Shown: positions 8,707 through 17,891, numbered from the stretch's first letter. The stretch is 64,000 nucleotides of DNA from Sphingomonas hankookensis (GCF_001619955.1 NZ_LQQO01000056.1:46994-110993); one strand, 5' to 3'. A program made the numbers and translations. The notes: generated by a model not told the origin, from the sequence alone.

Positions 8707-11201
8707 TCGCCGCCGCGCTCCTCGCCACCGCCGCGCCGCTGACGGTGCCGCTGGCCGCCGCCTGTGTCGTCGGCACCGACCCGGCGGCGCAGGTCCTGCG
8801 CGAGCGGTTGGCGGAACGCGGCGCTATCTGCCCCCCGTCATCCCGGCGCAAGCCGGGATCCATGAATGGGGAAACGGTCGCGCAGGAAGCGACAGCCCCC
8901 GACACCATGGATTCCGGCCTTCGCCGGAATGACGGGTTGGCGGGTCAGGCTACGCCCGAACCACAACCACAACCACAACCACAACCACGTCCGTACCCCC
9001 GCGCAGGCGGGGGTCCAGAGCCAAGCAAACCGAACGGCTGTGAGTCCCACCCTGGATCCCCGCCTTCGCGGGGATACGGAGTGTGCTGGGAAAAGACGGT
9101 CACCATCCGCTTCGCCCCGGCCCGCCTCGCCCCCGAAGCCTTCACCATCACCACCAGCCGCGACGCGATCACCATCCGCGCCGCCACCACCCGCGCGCGC
9201 CTCTACGCCGCCGGCTACCTCCTGCGCCACCTCGATCATCTCACCCTCACCGCGCCACCCTACGTCACCGAAGCCCCGGCGATGGCGATCCGCGGCACCC
9301 AGATCGGTTACCGCGCCAAGAACAACAGCTACGATGCCTGGGACGTCCCCATGCTGACCCGCCGGATCGAGGATTTCGCGCTGCTCGGCGGCAACCGCAT
9401 CCAGTTCGTCGCGCCGGTATCCGACGACGCCGCGACCTCGCCGCTTTCCCCGCTGCCGGCCACCGAAACGCTGATCGCGGTCGCGAGCGCCACCCGCCGC
9501 CTCGGCCTCGACGTCGCGCTCTTCTACCCGCTGCTGCGCGATTACGGCAAACCGGGCAGCGCCGATGCGGAGGTCGCCGACTTCACCGCGCTGGCCGCCA
9601 AGCTCCCCGCGCTCGACGCGCTCTACATCCCCGGCGGCGATCCCGGCCATACCGCGCCCGACCGGCTGTTCCCACTCGCGCAGCGCATCGCCACCGCCCT
9701 CCGCCAGCGTTTCGCGAAAGCCGAAGTCCTGCTGTCGACCCAGGGGTTCGACGCCGCCGGGCTCGACGCCTTCCACGCACAACTCGCCAAAAACCCGCGC
9801 TGGCTCAGCGCCATCTTCGTCGGCCCGCAGACCCGCGACGGGATCGAGGCGCATCGCGCGCGCATCGCCGGGCGATACCCGATCGAAACCTATCCCGACA
9901 CCGCGCACACCATGCACGCGCAATTCCCGATTCCCGACTGGCATCCGGCCTTCGCGCTCACGCAAGGGCGCGAGCCCGTAAACCCGCGCCCTGCCGCCAC
10001 GACCCGCATCTTCGCCTATCTCGCGCCGGCCACGCGCGGCTTCGTAACCTATAGCGAAGGGGTCAATGACGACTGGAACGTGACCCAGTGGTTCCGCCTC
10101 GGCTGGCATCCCGCCACGCCAGCATCCGACATCGCCGCCGACTACGCGCGGATGTTCATCGGCGACATGGCCTTCGTCGCCGTGCCGGAGGCGCTGGAGG
10201 GCAATTGGCGCGGCGACCCGTCGGCCAATGCCGGGATCGACGCCACCGCGCGGCTGGTCGCCGACCTGCGCCCCGCCCCCTGGGCCGACTGGCGCATCGA
10301 TCTCTACCGCTACCGCGCCACCTATGACGCGCTGGTCCGCCACCGGCTGATCGCCGCCAAGGCCAATGAAAGCGAAGCACGCTGGACGCTGCGACAGGCC
10401 CCGGCGATCGGTGCAGAGGCCACCGTCGCCGCCGCGCGCTTCGCCTATGCCCGGCCCGAACCGGCGATCGTCGCCCCGCTGCGTGCCGACCTGACCGCCA
10501 TCGCCGACCGGCTCTGGACGCGCGCCCGCATGCAGCTGTCGGTCCCGCGCTATGGGGCCTCCCATTGGGAACGCGGCGCCAATCTCGACCGTGCCGACAT
10601 CCAGCTCAACGATCGCACCGTGGTAGAGGCGGAGATGGCCGAGGCACTCACCCGTCCCGACGCCGCCGCCCGCCTCTACGCGATCGGCGACCCCTGGCGC
10701 ACCCGCGACATGGCGCTGTACGACGATCTCGGCGATCCGACCGCCGAACCGCATCTGGTGCGCGGCCCCGGCTTCGATGCCGACCCGCAATCGATGGAAA
10801 GTGCCATCGACGGCGTCGCCGACCATATCCCCGACCAGGGCTGGCGCATGGCGGATTTGAGCTATGCGGAGGGGCTGTACGAAACCCCGGTGCGGCTGCG
10901 CTATACCGGGCTGGAGCGGGGTCGCCGCTACCGTCTGATCGCGCGCTGGGCGGGCGAGGATTATGCCCTGCCGATGCGCCTGACCGGCGGCGGCGTCGAA
11001 CTCCACGGCTTTCGCGCACGACAGGGCGACCGCGAGACCGTCGAAACCGCCATCCCGCCATCGCTCACCGCCGATGGCGCGCTGACCCTCGAATGGCACC
11101 GCCCGCCGGGCATCGGCGGCGGCGGGCGCGGTCATCAGATCGCGCAGACCTGGCTGATCCCCGAACCTTTCGCACCCACCGATCCCGGAGCAGAGCAATG
11201 A
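8703..11201 (+). CDS. Putative glycoside hydrolase (GH67/GH20-like fold) with in-frame repeat insertion
   Basis: 832-residue exported protein. ATG 8703 overlaps the GH92 stop (ATGA) and starts a signal peptide (IAAALLATAAPLTVPLAAA). A GH20b/GH67-like N-terminal alpha/beta domain (VTIRFAPARL, ITIRAATTRARLYAAGYLL) precedes a TIM-barrel-like region starting RGTQIGYRAKNNSYDAW. A mixed C-terminal domain ends in WHRPPGIGGGGRGHQ, which resembles C-terminal modules of glycan-degrading proteins. Residues about 45-126 are encoded by two genomic palindromic repeats plus a (Pro-Gln)n tract, inserted where the N-domain should continue; the frame stays open. Function inferred only from fold-like motifs and operon position; an alpha-glucuronidase-like or novel exo-glycosidase is possible. 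Whether the insertion leaves the enzyme active is unknown. Confidence 0.7.
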   Translation: MIAAALLATAAPLTVPLAAACVVGTDPAAQVLRERLAERGAICPPSSRRKPGSMNGETVAQEATAPDTMDSGLRRNDGLAGQATPEPQPQPQPQPRPYPRAGGGPEPSKPNGCESHPGSPPSRGYGVCWEKTVTIRFAPARLAPEAFTITTSRDAITIRAATTRARLYAAGYLLRHLDHLTLTAPPYVTEAPAMAIRGTQIGYRAKNNSYDAWDVPMLTRRIEDFALLGGNRIQFVAPVSDDAATSPLSPLPATETLIAVASATRRLGLDVALFYPLLRDYGKPGSADAEVADFTALAAKLPALDALYIPGGDPGHTAPDRLFPLAQRIATALRQRFAKAEVLLSTQGFDAAGLDAFHAQLAKNPRWLSAIFVGPQTRDGIEAHRARIAGRYPIETYPDTAHTMHAQFPIPDWHPAFALTQGREPVNPRPAATTRIFAYLAPATRGFVTYSEGVNDDWNVTQWFRLGWHPATPASDIAADYARMFIGDMAFVAVPEALEGNWRGDPSANAGIDATARLVADLRPAPWADWRIDLYRYRATYDALVRHRLIAAKANESEARWTLRQAPAIGAEATVAAARFAYARPEPAIVAPLRADLTAIADRLWTRARMQLSVPRYGASHWERGANLDRADIQLNDRTVVEAEMAEALTRPDAAARLYAIGDPWRTRDMALYDDLGDPTAEPHLVRGPGFDADPQSMESAIDGVADHIPDQGWRMADLSYAEGLYETPVRLRYTGLERGRRYRLIARWAGEDYALPMRLTGGGVELHGFRARQGDRETVETAIPPSLTADGALTLEWHRPPGIGGGGRGHQIAQTWLIPEPFAPTDPGAEQ
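8836..8936. repeat. Palindromic repeat, CGTCATYCCGGC family, inside a CDS
   Basis: Left arm CGTCATCCCGGCGCAAGCCG and right arm ending CTTCGCCGGAATGACGGG form an inverted pair around about 40 nt. The same family occurs between genes at 37644 and 48127. Here it lies inside the 8703-11201 gene and is read as SSRRKPGSMNGE...SGLRRNDG, a translation typical of such repeats. Confidence 0.9.
8959..8988 (+). repeat. Hexanucleotide repeat (AACCAC)x5
   Basis: Five perfect AACCAC units encode Pro-Gln repeats between the two palindromic elements inside the 8703-11201 gene. The unit length is a multiple of three, so slippage would change protein length without breaking the frame. Confidence 0.95.
8992..9079. 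repeat. Palindromic repeat, CGTACCCCCGCGCAGGCGG family, inside a CDS
   Basis: Left arm CGTACCCCCGCGCAGGCGGG and right arm CCTGGATCCCCGCCTTCGCG form an inverted pair. The left arm is identical to that of the intergenic copy at 43061-43140. It is read in frame within the glycosidase gene as YPRAGGGPE...GSPPSRGYG. Confidence 0.9.
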
Positions 11202-13099
11202 AGTTTTCCCGCCGCACCCTGATGGGCAGCAGCCTGATCGCCGGGGCGACCGCCTGCACCCGCTACAACAGCATCGTGCCGGTGCCGCCCGAGACGCCGG
11301 CCCCCTGGGGTGCCACGCCGTCGCCGCGCCAGCTGAAATGGCACGACCATCGCCAGTACGGCTTCGTCCATTTCTCGATCAACACCTTCACCGACAAGGA
11401 ATGGGGTTACGGCGACGAAGACCCGAAGCTGTTCAACCCGACCGATTTCGACCCCGACCAGATCGTGGCGGCGGCCAAGGCGGGCGCGCTGACCGGGCTG
11501 ATCCTGACCGCCAAGCATCATGACGGCTTCTGCCTGTGGCCGACGATGTTGACCGAACACTGCATCCGCAATTCCCCCTATAAACAGGGGAAAGGCGACA
11601 TCGTCGGCGAGCTGGAGGCGGCGTGCCGGCGCGGCGGGATCAACTTCGGCGTGTATCTGTCACCCTGGGACCGCAACCGCGCGGACTATGGCACGCCCAG
11701 CTACATCACCTATTACCGCGCGCAGCTGACCGAATTGTGCACCCGCTATGGCAAGCTGTTCGAAGTGTGGTTCGACGGCGCGAACGGCGGCGACGGCTAT
11801 TATGGCGGCGCGCGCGAGACGCGGAAAATCGATGCGGTTCAATACTATAACTGGCCGTCGATCGTGAAGCTGGTCCACGACCTGCAACCCGATGCCTGCA
11901 CCTTCGATCCCTTGGGCGCCGACATCCGCTGGGTCGGCAACGAAGACGGCCACGCCGCCGACCCCTGCTGGCCGACCATGCCCAACGAACCCTATGATCA
12001 GGCAAAGGGCAACACCGGCGTGCGCGGCGCCGAACTCTGGTGGCCGGCGGAGACCAACGTCTCGATCCGGCCGGGCTGGTTCTACCATGCCGATGAGGAC
12101 GCAAAGGTAAAATTACCCAGCAAAATCATGGAGATGTACGATCAATCGGTCGGCCATGGCACCACCTTCCACCTGAACCTCCCCCCCGACCGCCGCGGCC
12201 GCATCCATGACCGCGACGTCGCCAGCCTGACCGCCTTCGGCAACGCGTTGCGCGCAACCTTCGCCAACAATCGGGCCGATGGCGCGGTCGCGACCGCCAG
12301 CGCCGACCTGCCCGGCAATTCCGCCCGCAACGTCAATGACGGCCGGCTCGACACCTTCTGGCTCGCCCCGCCCGAGGCAAAAAACGCCAGCATTATCCTC
12401 GACCTACCACCCGGCCGCAGCTTCGACACGGTGCGGTTGCAGGAATGGCTCCCGCTCGGCCTGCGCGTCACCCGCTTCGCCATCGACGTGTCGGACGGCG
12501 GCGATAGCTGGACCACGGTGGCGGAGAAGGACATGGTCGGACCGCAGCGCCTCGTCCGCCTGCCCGCCCCGATCACCCCGCGCCGCGTGCGATTCCGCAC
12601 CGTCGCCGCCGAAGCCGGTCCTGCACTCCGCGAATTCGCGCTGTTCCGCTCGGTCGCGCCGGTCGACCTGCCGCCGCTGAAGGTCACCGACGCCAGCATC
12701 GTCGACCGCGCCGGCTGGAAGGTCACCGCCGCCAGCGCGCCCGGCGGTGAAGCCATCCTCGACGACAGCCCACGCACCGCCTGGACCAGCCCCGCGCCCG
12801 CATCGCTGACGATCGACATGGGCCGCAGCGAAACGCTGGCCGGCTTCACCCTGACGCCGACCCGCCATGTCGATCCGAACGCTGCGCCACCGATGAAATA
12901 TCGCGTCGAAACCAGCGTCGACGGCAGGACGTGGACGCCGGGCGGCGAAGGCGAGTTCCAGAACATCAATTACGCGCGGGCGACCCAGCGGCTGCCGTTC
13001 ACGACAGCACGACCGGCCCGCTACCTGCGCTTCGCCTTCCCCCAGCCGGCGGTGCCCGCCCCGGCGATCGCGGTCGCGGAGATTGGGGCGTTCCGGTAA
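11198..13099 (+). CDS. Alpha-L-fucosidase, GH29, with C-terminal F5/8C-like modules
   Basis: 633-residue exported fucosidase. ATG 11198 overlaps the previous stop (ATGA). The N-terminus has a twin-arginine signal (SRRTLMGSSLIAGATAC); the Cys may be lipidated, though Ala at -3 makes the lipobox weak. Catalytic-domain motifs: QYGFVHFSINTF, LILTAKHHDGFCLWPT and FEVWFDGANG, whose Asp193 is the expected nucleophile. The long C-terminal part carries discoidin/F5-8C-like domains (NVNDGRLDTFWLAPP; DDSPRTAWTSP). Last gene of the plus-strand glycosidase operon, followed by a repeat instead of a classic terminator. Removes terminal alpha-fucose, consistent with N-glycan or mucin-type substrates. Confidence 0.95.
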   Translation: MKFSRRTLMGSSLIAGATACTRYNSIVPVPPETPAPWGATPSPRQLKWHDHRQYGFVHFSINTFTDKEWGYGDEDPKLFNPTDFDPDQIVAAAKAGALTGLILTAKHHDGFCLWPTMLTEHCIRNSPYKQGKGDIVGELEAACRRGGINFGVYLSPWDRNRADYGTPSYITYYRAQLTELCTRYGKLFEVWFDGANGGDGYYGGARETRKIDAVQYYNWPSIVKLVHDLQPDACTFDPLGADIRWVGNEDGHAADPCWPTMPNEPYDQAKGNTGVRGAELWWPAETNVSIRPGWFYHADEDAKVKLPSKIMEMYDQSVGHGTTFHLNLPPDRRGRIHDRDVASLTAFGNALRATFANNRADGAVATASADLPGNSARNVNDGRLDTFWLAPPEAKNASIILDLPPGRSFDTVRLQEWLPLGLRVTRFAIDVSDGGDSWTTVAEKDMVGPQRLVRLPAPITPRRVRFRTVAAEAGPALREFALFRSVAPVDLPPLKVTDASIVDRAGWKVTAASAPGGEAILDDSPRTAWTSPAPASLTIDMGRSETLAGFTLTPTRHVDPNAAPPMKYRVETSVDGRTWTPGGEGEFQNINYARATQRLPFTTARPARYLRFAFPQPAVPAPAIAVAEIGAFR

Positions 13100-13128
13100 G
13101 GTAGGCTCTGCCCTTTCCCCGCCCCCAT

Positions 13129-13256
13129 CCCCCCGTTTGCTTCGAGCGCAGGTTCGAGCCTGTCGAGAACTGAAGTCGAGAAGGGCTGCCCCAAACGGGG
13201 AGTTCTCGACGGACGCTTCTCGACAAGCTCGAAGCTGCTCGAACCGAACGGGGGGA
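13129..13256. repeat. Long imperfect inverted repeat, TTCGAGCCTGTCGAGAA family
   Basis: Arms CCCCCGTTTGCTTCGAGC and GCTCGAACCGAACGGGGG, with inner TTCGAGCCTGTCGAGAAC and TTCTCGACAAGCTCGAAGC, fill the gap between the convergent fucosidase and galactosidase genes. Related copies lie at 41809 and 44393. It may serve as a bidirectional transcription stop; that is inference. Confidence 0.9.
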
Positions 13257-13280
13257 GGGGATAACGGGAGGTAGGGCGCC

Positions 13281-16187
13281 CTACCCCTTCGGCACCAGCC
13301 GCACCGCCCCGGTAATCCCAGACCGCGCACCCGGCACCGCCTCGATCAGCACCGCCACCCCCTTCGCTCCGGCCGGCACCGGCACCACCAGCGCACCGGC
13401 CGCCGGGTCGGTCTTCGCCCCGACCTGCCGCCCGTCGACATAGACGCTCGCCCGCCCCTCGACCTGCGCGAAGCTCAGCGTCCCGCCCTGCGCCATCACC
13501 CGCCGCCGCTCGGGCAACACCGCGCGGTACAAACGGAACGACGGCCCGCTCTCCGGCGCAGCAGGCGTGCCGCTGCGGGTGAAGTCCCAGCTGTTATTGT
13601 CGTTCACCGGCGGGGTCATGCCCGGATCGGGCGCGGTCGCGAACGACTTCGACCGTCGCCAGCCGAGGATGAACGCACCCGGCGGCGTCACCTCGACCTG
13701 CGCCCGCGGGGTCGCGGCCACCCGGTCGATCACCAGCCGCGCCGGCCGCAGCCCGTCGGCGGTGGCGACGATTGTCCCCCGCCCACGCCCCTCGCCCGCC
13801 TGCACCAGCATCTGCGCCAGGCCGTTGAACAGCGAGCGTTCGGGCGCCTTCTCACTCTCATGGCTGTTCGGATCGCCGTTGCCGACGCCGATCAGCGTTG
13901 CGCCATCGATCGTAAAGCGTGTCATCCGGTTTTCGGTCGGGACATGCCGCCCCTTGGCGTCGACCGCATCGATCGTGACCGGCACGACGTCCTCGTTATC
14001 GCCCAGCATCTGCCGCCGCGCCGGCGTCAGCCGCAGCGCGACCGCCGCCCCCGCCGTCTCATGCACCGCCCGCGCGACCTCGCGCCCGCCCTTCAGCGCC
14101 ACCGCCTCCAGCGTCCCCGGCACATAGGGCACGGTGAAGGCATTCCCCATGATCCGGTCGACCGCCTGCTCGCCGATCATCCGCCCGTTCAGCACCACCC
14201 GCACCCGCTCGGCATTGCTGGTGACGAGCAGCTCGACCGGCTGCCCCTCCTTGCCCGGCCAGGTCCAGTGCGGCGCGATGCCGACCACCGGCTGGTCGTC
14301 GATCCAGTGGGCGCGATGAATGTCGTACGCGGTCTTGGGGAAGCCGCACAGGTCGAGGATGCCGAAGAAGCTGGCGATGGTCGGCCAGGTGAACGGCGTC
14401 GGCTCACCATGATAGTCGAACCCGGTCCACACGAACCCGCCGGCGATGAAGCGGCGCTTGGCCATCTCCGCCCAGGCCTGGCGATGCGTCGCCCCCCATG
14501 GCGCCGCCTCGGTATCCATCGACGACATGACATGGGCGGCCCTGTCGGTCGCATAGGCGCCGCGCGTCATGAACGCGCTGGTGTCTTCCGACGACGTGCT
14601 GGGCTTGGCGGGGTTCAGCGCGTGGAACTTGTCGTAATCGCCCTGATAGTAATTGAACCCCATCACATCGACGACGCTCGACACGTTCTGGGGATCGTAG
14701 AAGCTGCCGTTCATCGCCGCCGTCACCGGGCGGCTGTCGTCGAGCGCATGGACGCGCGCCGCCATCCGCCGCACCATCTCGACGCCCGCTTCGGTGCCCT
14801 GCATCGGTTCCTCGTTGAACACCGACCACAGGATGATGCTGGGGTGATTGCGATGCGCCCTCACCAGCCATTCCAGCTGCGCCATATTCTCAGGAGCGGG
14901 GTTGAAGATGCGATTTTCGTCCATCACGACGAACCCCATCCGATCACACAGCTGATAGAAGGCGTCGGCCTGCGCATTGTGCGAACAGCGGATGGCGTTG
15001 ACGCCGGTATCCTTCATCCGTTGCAACCGCCATGCGAGCAGCGCGTCGGGCACCGCGACGCCGACGCCGGCATGATCCTGATGCAGGCATACGCCCTTCA
15101 GCTTCACCGGCTGCTCGTTCAGGAAGAAGCCGGCCTGCGCATCGAAGCGGATCGTGCGGAAACCGATCGCGATGCGCCGTTCGTCGCCGCCGCCCGGCGC
15201 GTCGGTGGTGACGCGGACGGTGTAGAGCGTGGGGCGCTCGATCGACCAGCGCTGCGGGTTGTCGACCGGCAGCGACAGGCTGACCTCCACCCCGCCCAGC
15301 GGTTGCAACTGCGCCTGTCCGCGCGCGCTGGCGACGACCTTGCCCGTGGGGTCGAGCAGGTCGACCATGATGGTCGCGGTCGCAGGCGCACGCGCGATAC
15401 TCTCCAGCGCGACCGACACCGGCACCGTCCAACGCCCGTCGCTGCCGAGGCGCGGGTCGCAATGCACGCCATCCGTCGCGATCGATACCGGCGACCGCTT
15501 CGCGAGCCAGACATGGCGGTACAGGCCAGCACCTTCATACCACCAACCCTCCATCGCCGTGGCATCGACCCGGATGGCGATGACGTTCAGTTCGTCCCCG
15601 AACCGCGCGAACGGCGTCAGGTCGATGGTGATCGCGTTGTAGCCGGAGAAGTTGCGCGCGACGACGCTGCCGTTGATCCAGATCGTCGCGGCGGTCGCGA
15701 TCGCCCCGAAATGGAGTTCGAGCTTCCTGCCCCGGTCTTCCGGCTCCAGCCGCAGCGTGCGCCGATACCAGCCGATCCCGCGCGGGCGATACCCCTGCGC
15801 GACATTCGCCGTCTCGACAAAGCCCTGCGCCGATGCCCAGTCGTGCGGCACGCTGACCTGTGCCCAGTCGGTATCGTCATAATCCATCGCCGCCGCGCCG
15901 CGCGCATTGCCGGCCTTGGCATTGGTATAGGTCTCGTCATGCGTCTGCGGCGCGGGCGGCACGATATCGCCTTCGTGGAACAACCAGCCGTGCGACAGCA
16001 GGGTGCGCGACGGGTCCTCGGCCGGCAACCGTTCGGGCAGGCCCGGGCGCGGCGACAGACCGTGCAGCAGTCCGCTCGGCTCCGCATCGCGCCGCGCCGC
16101 CCGTGCCGACAGCGGCAGCCCGGCCGTCGCGAGCGTCCCCGCAGTTCCCGCCAGCAGCGTCCGGCGATCGATCGGCACGAAGTTCAT
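13281..16187 (-). CDS. Beta-galactosidase-type GH2 glycosidase, exported
   Basis: 968-residue GH2 enzyme with a Tat-like signal (RRTLLAGTAGTLATAGLPLSARA). The N-terminal jelly roll (SVPHDWA, YRPRGIGWYRRTL) precedes an Ig-like domain and a barrel. Acid/base Glu lies in LWSVFNEEP; a likely nucleophile Glu lies in PSTSSEDTS. After FVWTGFDYHGEPTPF comes a DUF4982-type beta domain (VELLVTSNAERVRVVLNG), and then a beta-rich tail (RTIRFDAQ lies earlier in the Ig region). This architecture is common in beta-galactosidases of polysaccharide loci. Start is preceded by GGGGGAGGG. Lies 15 nt downstream of cutC on the same strand, so both are probably one transcript. Family certain; galactosidase is the best but not only activity. 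Confidence 0.92.
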   Translation of the reverse strand: MNFVPIDRRTLLAGTAGTLATAGLPLSARAARRDAEPSGLLHGLSPRPGLPERLPAEDPSRTLLSHGWLFHEGDIVPPAPQTHDETYTNAKAGNARGAAAMDYDDTDWAQVSVPHDWASAQGFVETANVAQGYRPRGIGWYRRTLRLEPEDRGRKLELHFGAIATAATIWINGSVVARNFSGYNAITIDLTPFARFGDELNVIAIRVDATAMEGWWYEGAGLYRHVWLAKRSPVSIATDGVHCDPRLGSDGRWTVPVSVALESIARAPATATIMVDLLDPTGKVVASARGQAQLQPLGGVEVSLSLPVDNPQRWSIERPTLYTVRVTTDAPGGGDERRIAIGFRTIRFDAQAGFFLNEQPVKLKGVCLHQDHAGVGVAVPDALLAWRLQRMKDTGVNAIRCSHNAQADAFYQLCDRMGFVVMDENRIFNPAPENMAQLEWLVRAHRNHPSIILWSVFNEEPMQGTEAGVEMVRRMAARVHALDDSRPVTAAMNGSFYDPQNVSSVVDVMGFNYYQGDYDKFHALNPAKPSTSSEDTSAFMTRGAYATDRAAHVMSSMDTEAAPWGATHRQAWAEMAKRRFIAGGFVWTGFDYHGEPTPFTWPTIASFFGILDLCGFPKTAYDIHRAHWIDDQPVVGIAPHWTWPGKEGQPVELLVTSNAERVRVVLNGRMIGEQAVDRIMGNAFTVPYVPGTLEAVALKGGREVARAVHETAGAAVALRLTPARRQMLGDNEDVVPVTIDAVDAKGRHVPTENRMTRFTIDGATLIGVGNGDPNSHESEKAPERSLFNGLAQMLVQAGEGRGRGTIVATADGLRPARLVIDRVAATPRAQVEVTPPGAFILGWRRSKSFATAPDPGMTPPVNDNNSWDFTRSGTPAAPESGPSFRLYRAVLPERRRVMAQGGTLSFAQVEGRASVYVDGRQVGAKTDPAAGALVVPVPAGAKGVAVLIEAVPGARSGITGAVRLVPKG

Positions 16188-16202
16188 TCTTTCCCTCCCC
16201 CG

Positions 16203-16946
16203 TCAGGCGTCGATCGCCGCGCGCAGCGCACGCACGATCGCTTCATCGGTCCGCGCCAGTCCCGGCCCGGCAAAGCCCAGCGCCTGCACGCGCGGATCGT
16301 CCTGCACGACCGGGGCGCTGGCGGAGGCATGGACCTCCTCCGCCCCGGTTGCAGCCAGAAGCGTCGCAACATTGTCGGGCCGGACGCCCGATCCCGGCAT
16401 CACCGCAATCCGTCCCGCCGCCTGCTCGCGCATCGCCCGGATCATCCCTGCGCCATCGATGGCGCGGACTGCGCCACCGGAAGTCAGGATACGCTGAAAT
16501 CCCAATGTAATGGCCTGTTCGACCGCCGCGACCGGATCGGCGAGCAGATCGACCGCACGGTGCAGGGTCAGGTCGATATCGGCGCGCACCGCCCGCATCG
16601 CGTTGATCCACGATGTCAGCGCGTCGCGATCGAGGCTACCGTGGCGTGCGGCACCGAATACCAGCCCGTCGACGCCCGCGAGGATCAGCGCCTTCCCCTC
16701 GGAAATGGCGGTCGAGAGCTCCCGCGCGTCATAGGCGAAGTCCCCCGCGCGCGGCCGGACCATCGCATGTACCCGCACGCCGGCCGCTCCGGCCAGATGC
16801 AGGACCTCCGCCACCAGCCCTGCCGAAGGCGTCAGTCCCCCGACCGACAACGCCCCGCATAGTTCGATCCGGTCCGCCCCGCCCGCGATCGCGGCACCGC
16901 ACCCCGCGACGCTGTCGATGCAGATTTCCAGTGTCGTACGCGGCAT
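16203..16946 (-). CDS. cutC: CutC family protein
   Basis: 247-residue TIM-barrel protein of the CutC family (LEICIDSVAGCGAAIAGGADRIELC; FGAARHGSLD; LTLHRAVDLL; RILTSGG). The family was first linked to copper handling, but its true biochemical role is unsettled and many homologues sit in sugar-utilisation loci, as here. Good ribosome binding site GGAGG 6 nt before ATG. Directly upstream of the GH2 galactosidase, so probably co-transcribed, which favours a role in sugar metabolism over metal tolerance. Confidence 0.93.
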   Translation of the reverse strand: MPRTTLEICIDSVAGCGAAIAGGADRIELCGALSVGGLTPSAGLVAEVLHLAGAAGVRVHAMVRPRAGDFAYDARELSTAISEGKALILAGVDGLVFGAARHGSLDRDALTSWINAMRAVRADIDLTLHRAVDLLADPVAAVEQAITLGFQRILTSGGAVRAIDGAGMIRAMREQAAGRIAVMPGSGVRPDNVATLLAATGAEEVHASASAPVVQDDPRVQALGFAGPGLARTDEAIVRALRAAIDA

Positions 16947-16958
16947 GGCCCCTCCAGA

Positions 16959-16972
16959 ATTATCTGACTAAT
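16959..16972. promoter_or_regulatory. Candidate operator upstream of cutC
   Basis: AT-rich imperfect dyad ATTATCTGACTAAT, with four matching outer base pairs on each side, stands out in GC-rich DNA 13 nt upstream of the cutC start. Its place suggests a sugar-responsive repressor site for cutC and the galactosidase. No second copy was found in the window, so this is weak. Confidence 0.25.
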
Positions 16973-16980
16973 GAAGCGAG

Positions 16981-17326
16981 ATGCGGCGGGGTCAAGCCGC
17001 TTCGCACGCTTGACTTGGTCGGTCGCCACGCGTAAGCGCGCGGCCAGCCGTCGCATGGGGATTCGTCCTGTGTGCGACGTCCGTCCGAGACAGCAGGTGC
17101 GGGTTCCCCGCTTAATGTCCTGCCGAGACGGGGAATGTGTTATTCCGCCTGTTCGTGCCGAGGCACGACGGGCCGGCCATGAAGGGTTACCTCGCATCGG
17201 CGCGGGCTCCGCATGGCGACCATGCCCCTCACGGACTTTCGCCCCGGTCGTCGCAACCCGCGACGGGCGGATTGTTCGCGGGCGTTTCCGGTTCTGCCGG
17301 GTGACGCCCCAGTAAAGGAGAACGGC
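16981..17326 (+). promoter_or_regulatory. 5' leader of rplJ-rplL (possible L10 autoregulatory leader)
   Basis: Gene-free 346 nt before rplJ. A weak sigma-70-like promoter is possible at 17010-17038 (TTGACT, 17-nt spacer, TAAGCG). Downstream are hairpins TTCCCCG...CGGGGAA (17104-17135) and CGTGCC-GA-GGCACG (17154-17167), and further complementary GC stretches up to the SD AAAGGAG at 17314-17320. Known rplJ leaders bind the L10-L12 complex; this leader is of the right length and place but no consensus kink-turn was confirmed. Confidence 0.4.
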
Positions 17327-17842
17327 ATGGATCGCACTCAGAAGAGTGAAGCCGTCGCCGAGCTGAACCGCACCTTCAACGAGGTCGGCGTGGTGGTCGT
17401 CACCCGCAACCTCGGCATGACCGTCGCCCAGTCGACGGCCCTGCGCAACAAGATGCGCGAAGCCGGCGCGAGCTACAAGGTCTCGAAGAACCGTCTTGCC
17501 CGGATCGCAGCGGAAGGCACGCCGTACGCGGTGTTGTCGGACCTGCTGACCGGCCCGACGGCGCTGGCGACGTCGACCGATCCCGTCGCTGCGGCGCGGA
17601 TCATCAACGACTTCGCCAAGACGAACGACAAGCTCGAGATCGTCGGCGGCGCCATGGGCGGCCAGATCCTCGACGCGGACGGCGTGAAGGCCCTGGCCTC
17701 GCTGCCCTCGCTCGACGAACTGCGCGCCAAGCTGGTCGGCCTCATCGTTGCCCCGGCAACGAAGCTGGCGACCATCACGCAGGCACCCGCGGCCCAGATC
17801 GCGCGCGTGCTGTCGGCATATGCGGAGAAGGAAGCCGCCTGA
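17327..17842 (+). CDS. rplJ: 50S ribosomal protein L10
   Basis: 171-residue L10, base of the L7/L12 stalk. Start ATG 17327 follows AAAGGAG with normal spacing; an upstream in-frame ATG at 17213 lacks an SD and would add a non-conserved stretch. Motifs: [44 protein letters not shown]. Followed 49 nt later by rplL. No rplK-rplA genes precede it here; instead the divergent cutC gene does. Confidence 0.97.
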   Translation: MDRTQKSEAVAELNRTFNEVGVVVVTRNLGMTVAQSTALRNKMREAGASYKVSKNRLARIAAEGTPYAVLSDLLTGPTALATSTDPVAAARIINDFAKTNDKLEIVGGAMGGQILDADGVKALASLPSLDELRAKLVGLIVAPATKLATITQAPAAQIARVLSAYAEKEAA

Positions 17843-17891
17843 TCGGGCGCTTCTGCACCAACACAACCCTATCTGATTTACGGAGAATATC

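Noticed and set aside
8959..8988. Short CRISPR-like array
   Set aside because: Six-nt units without spacers; a simple coding microsatellite.
13860..16862. 1000-codon plus-strand ORF opposite the GH2 galactosidase
   Set aside because: It runs antisense through both the galactosidase and cutC, whose motifs are clear; a shadow frame.
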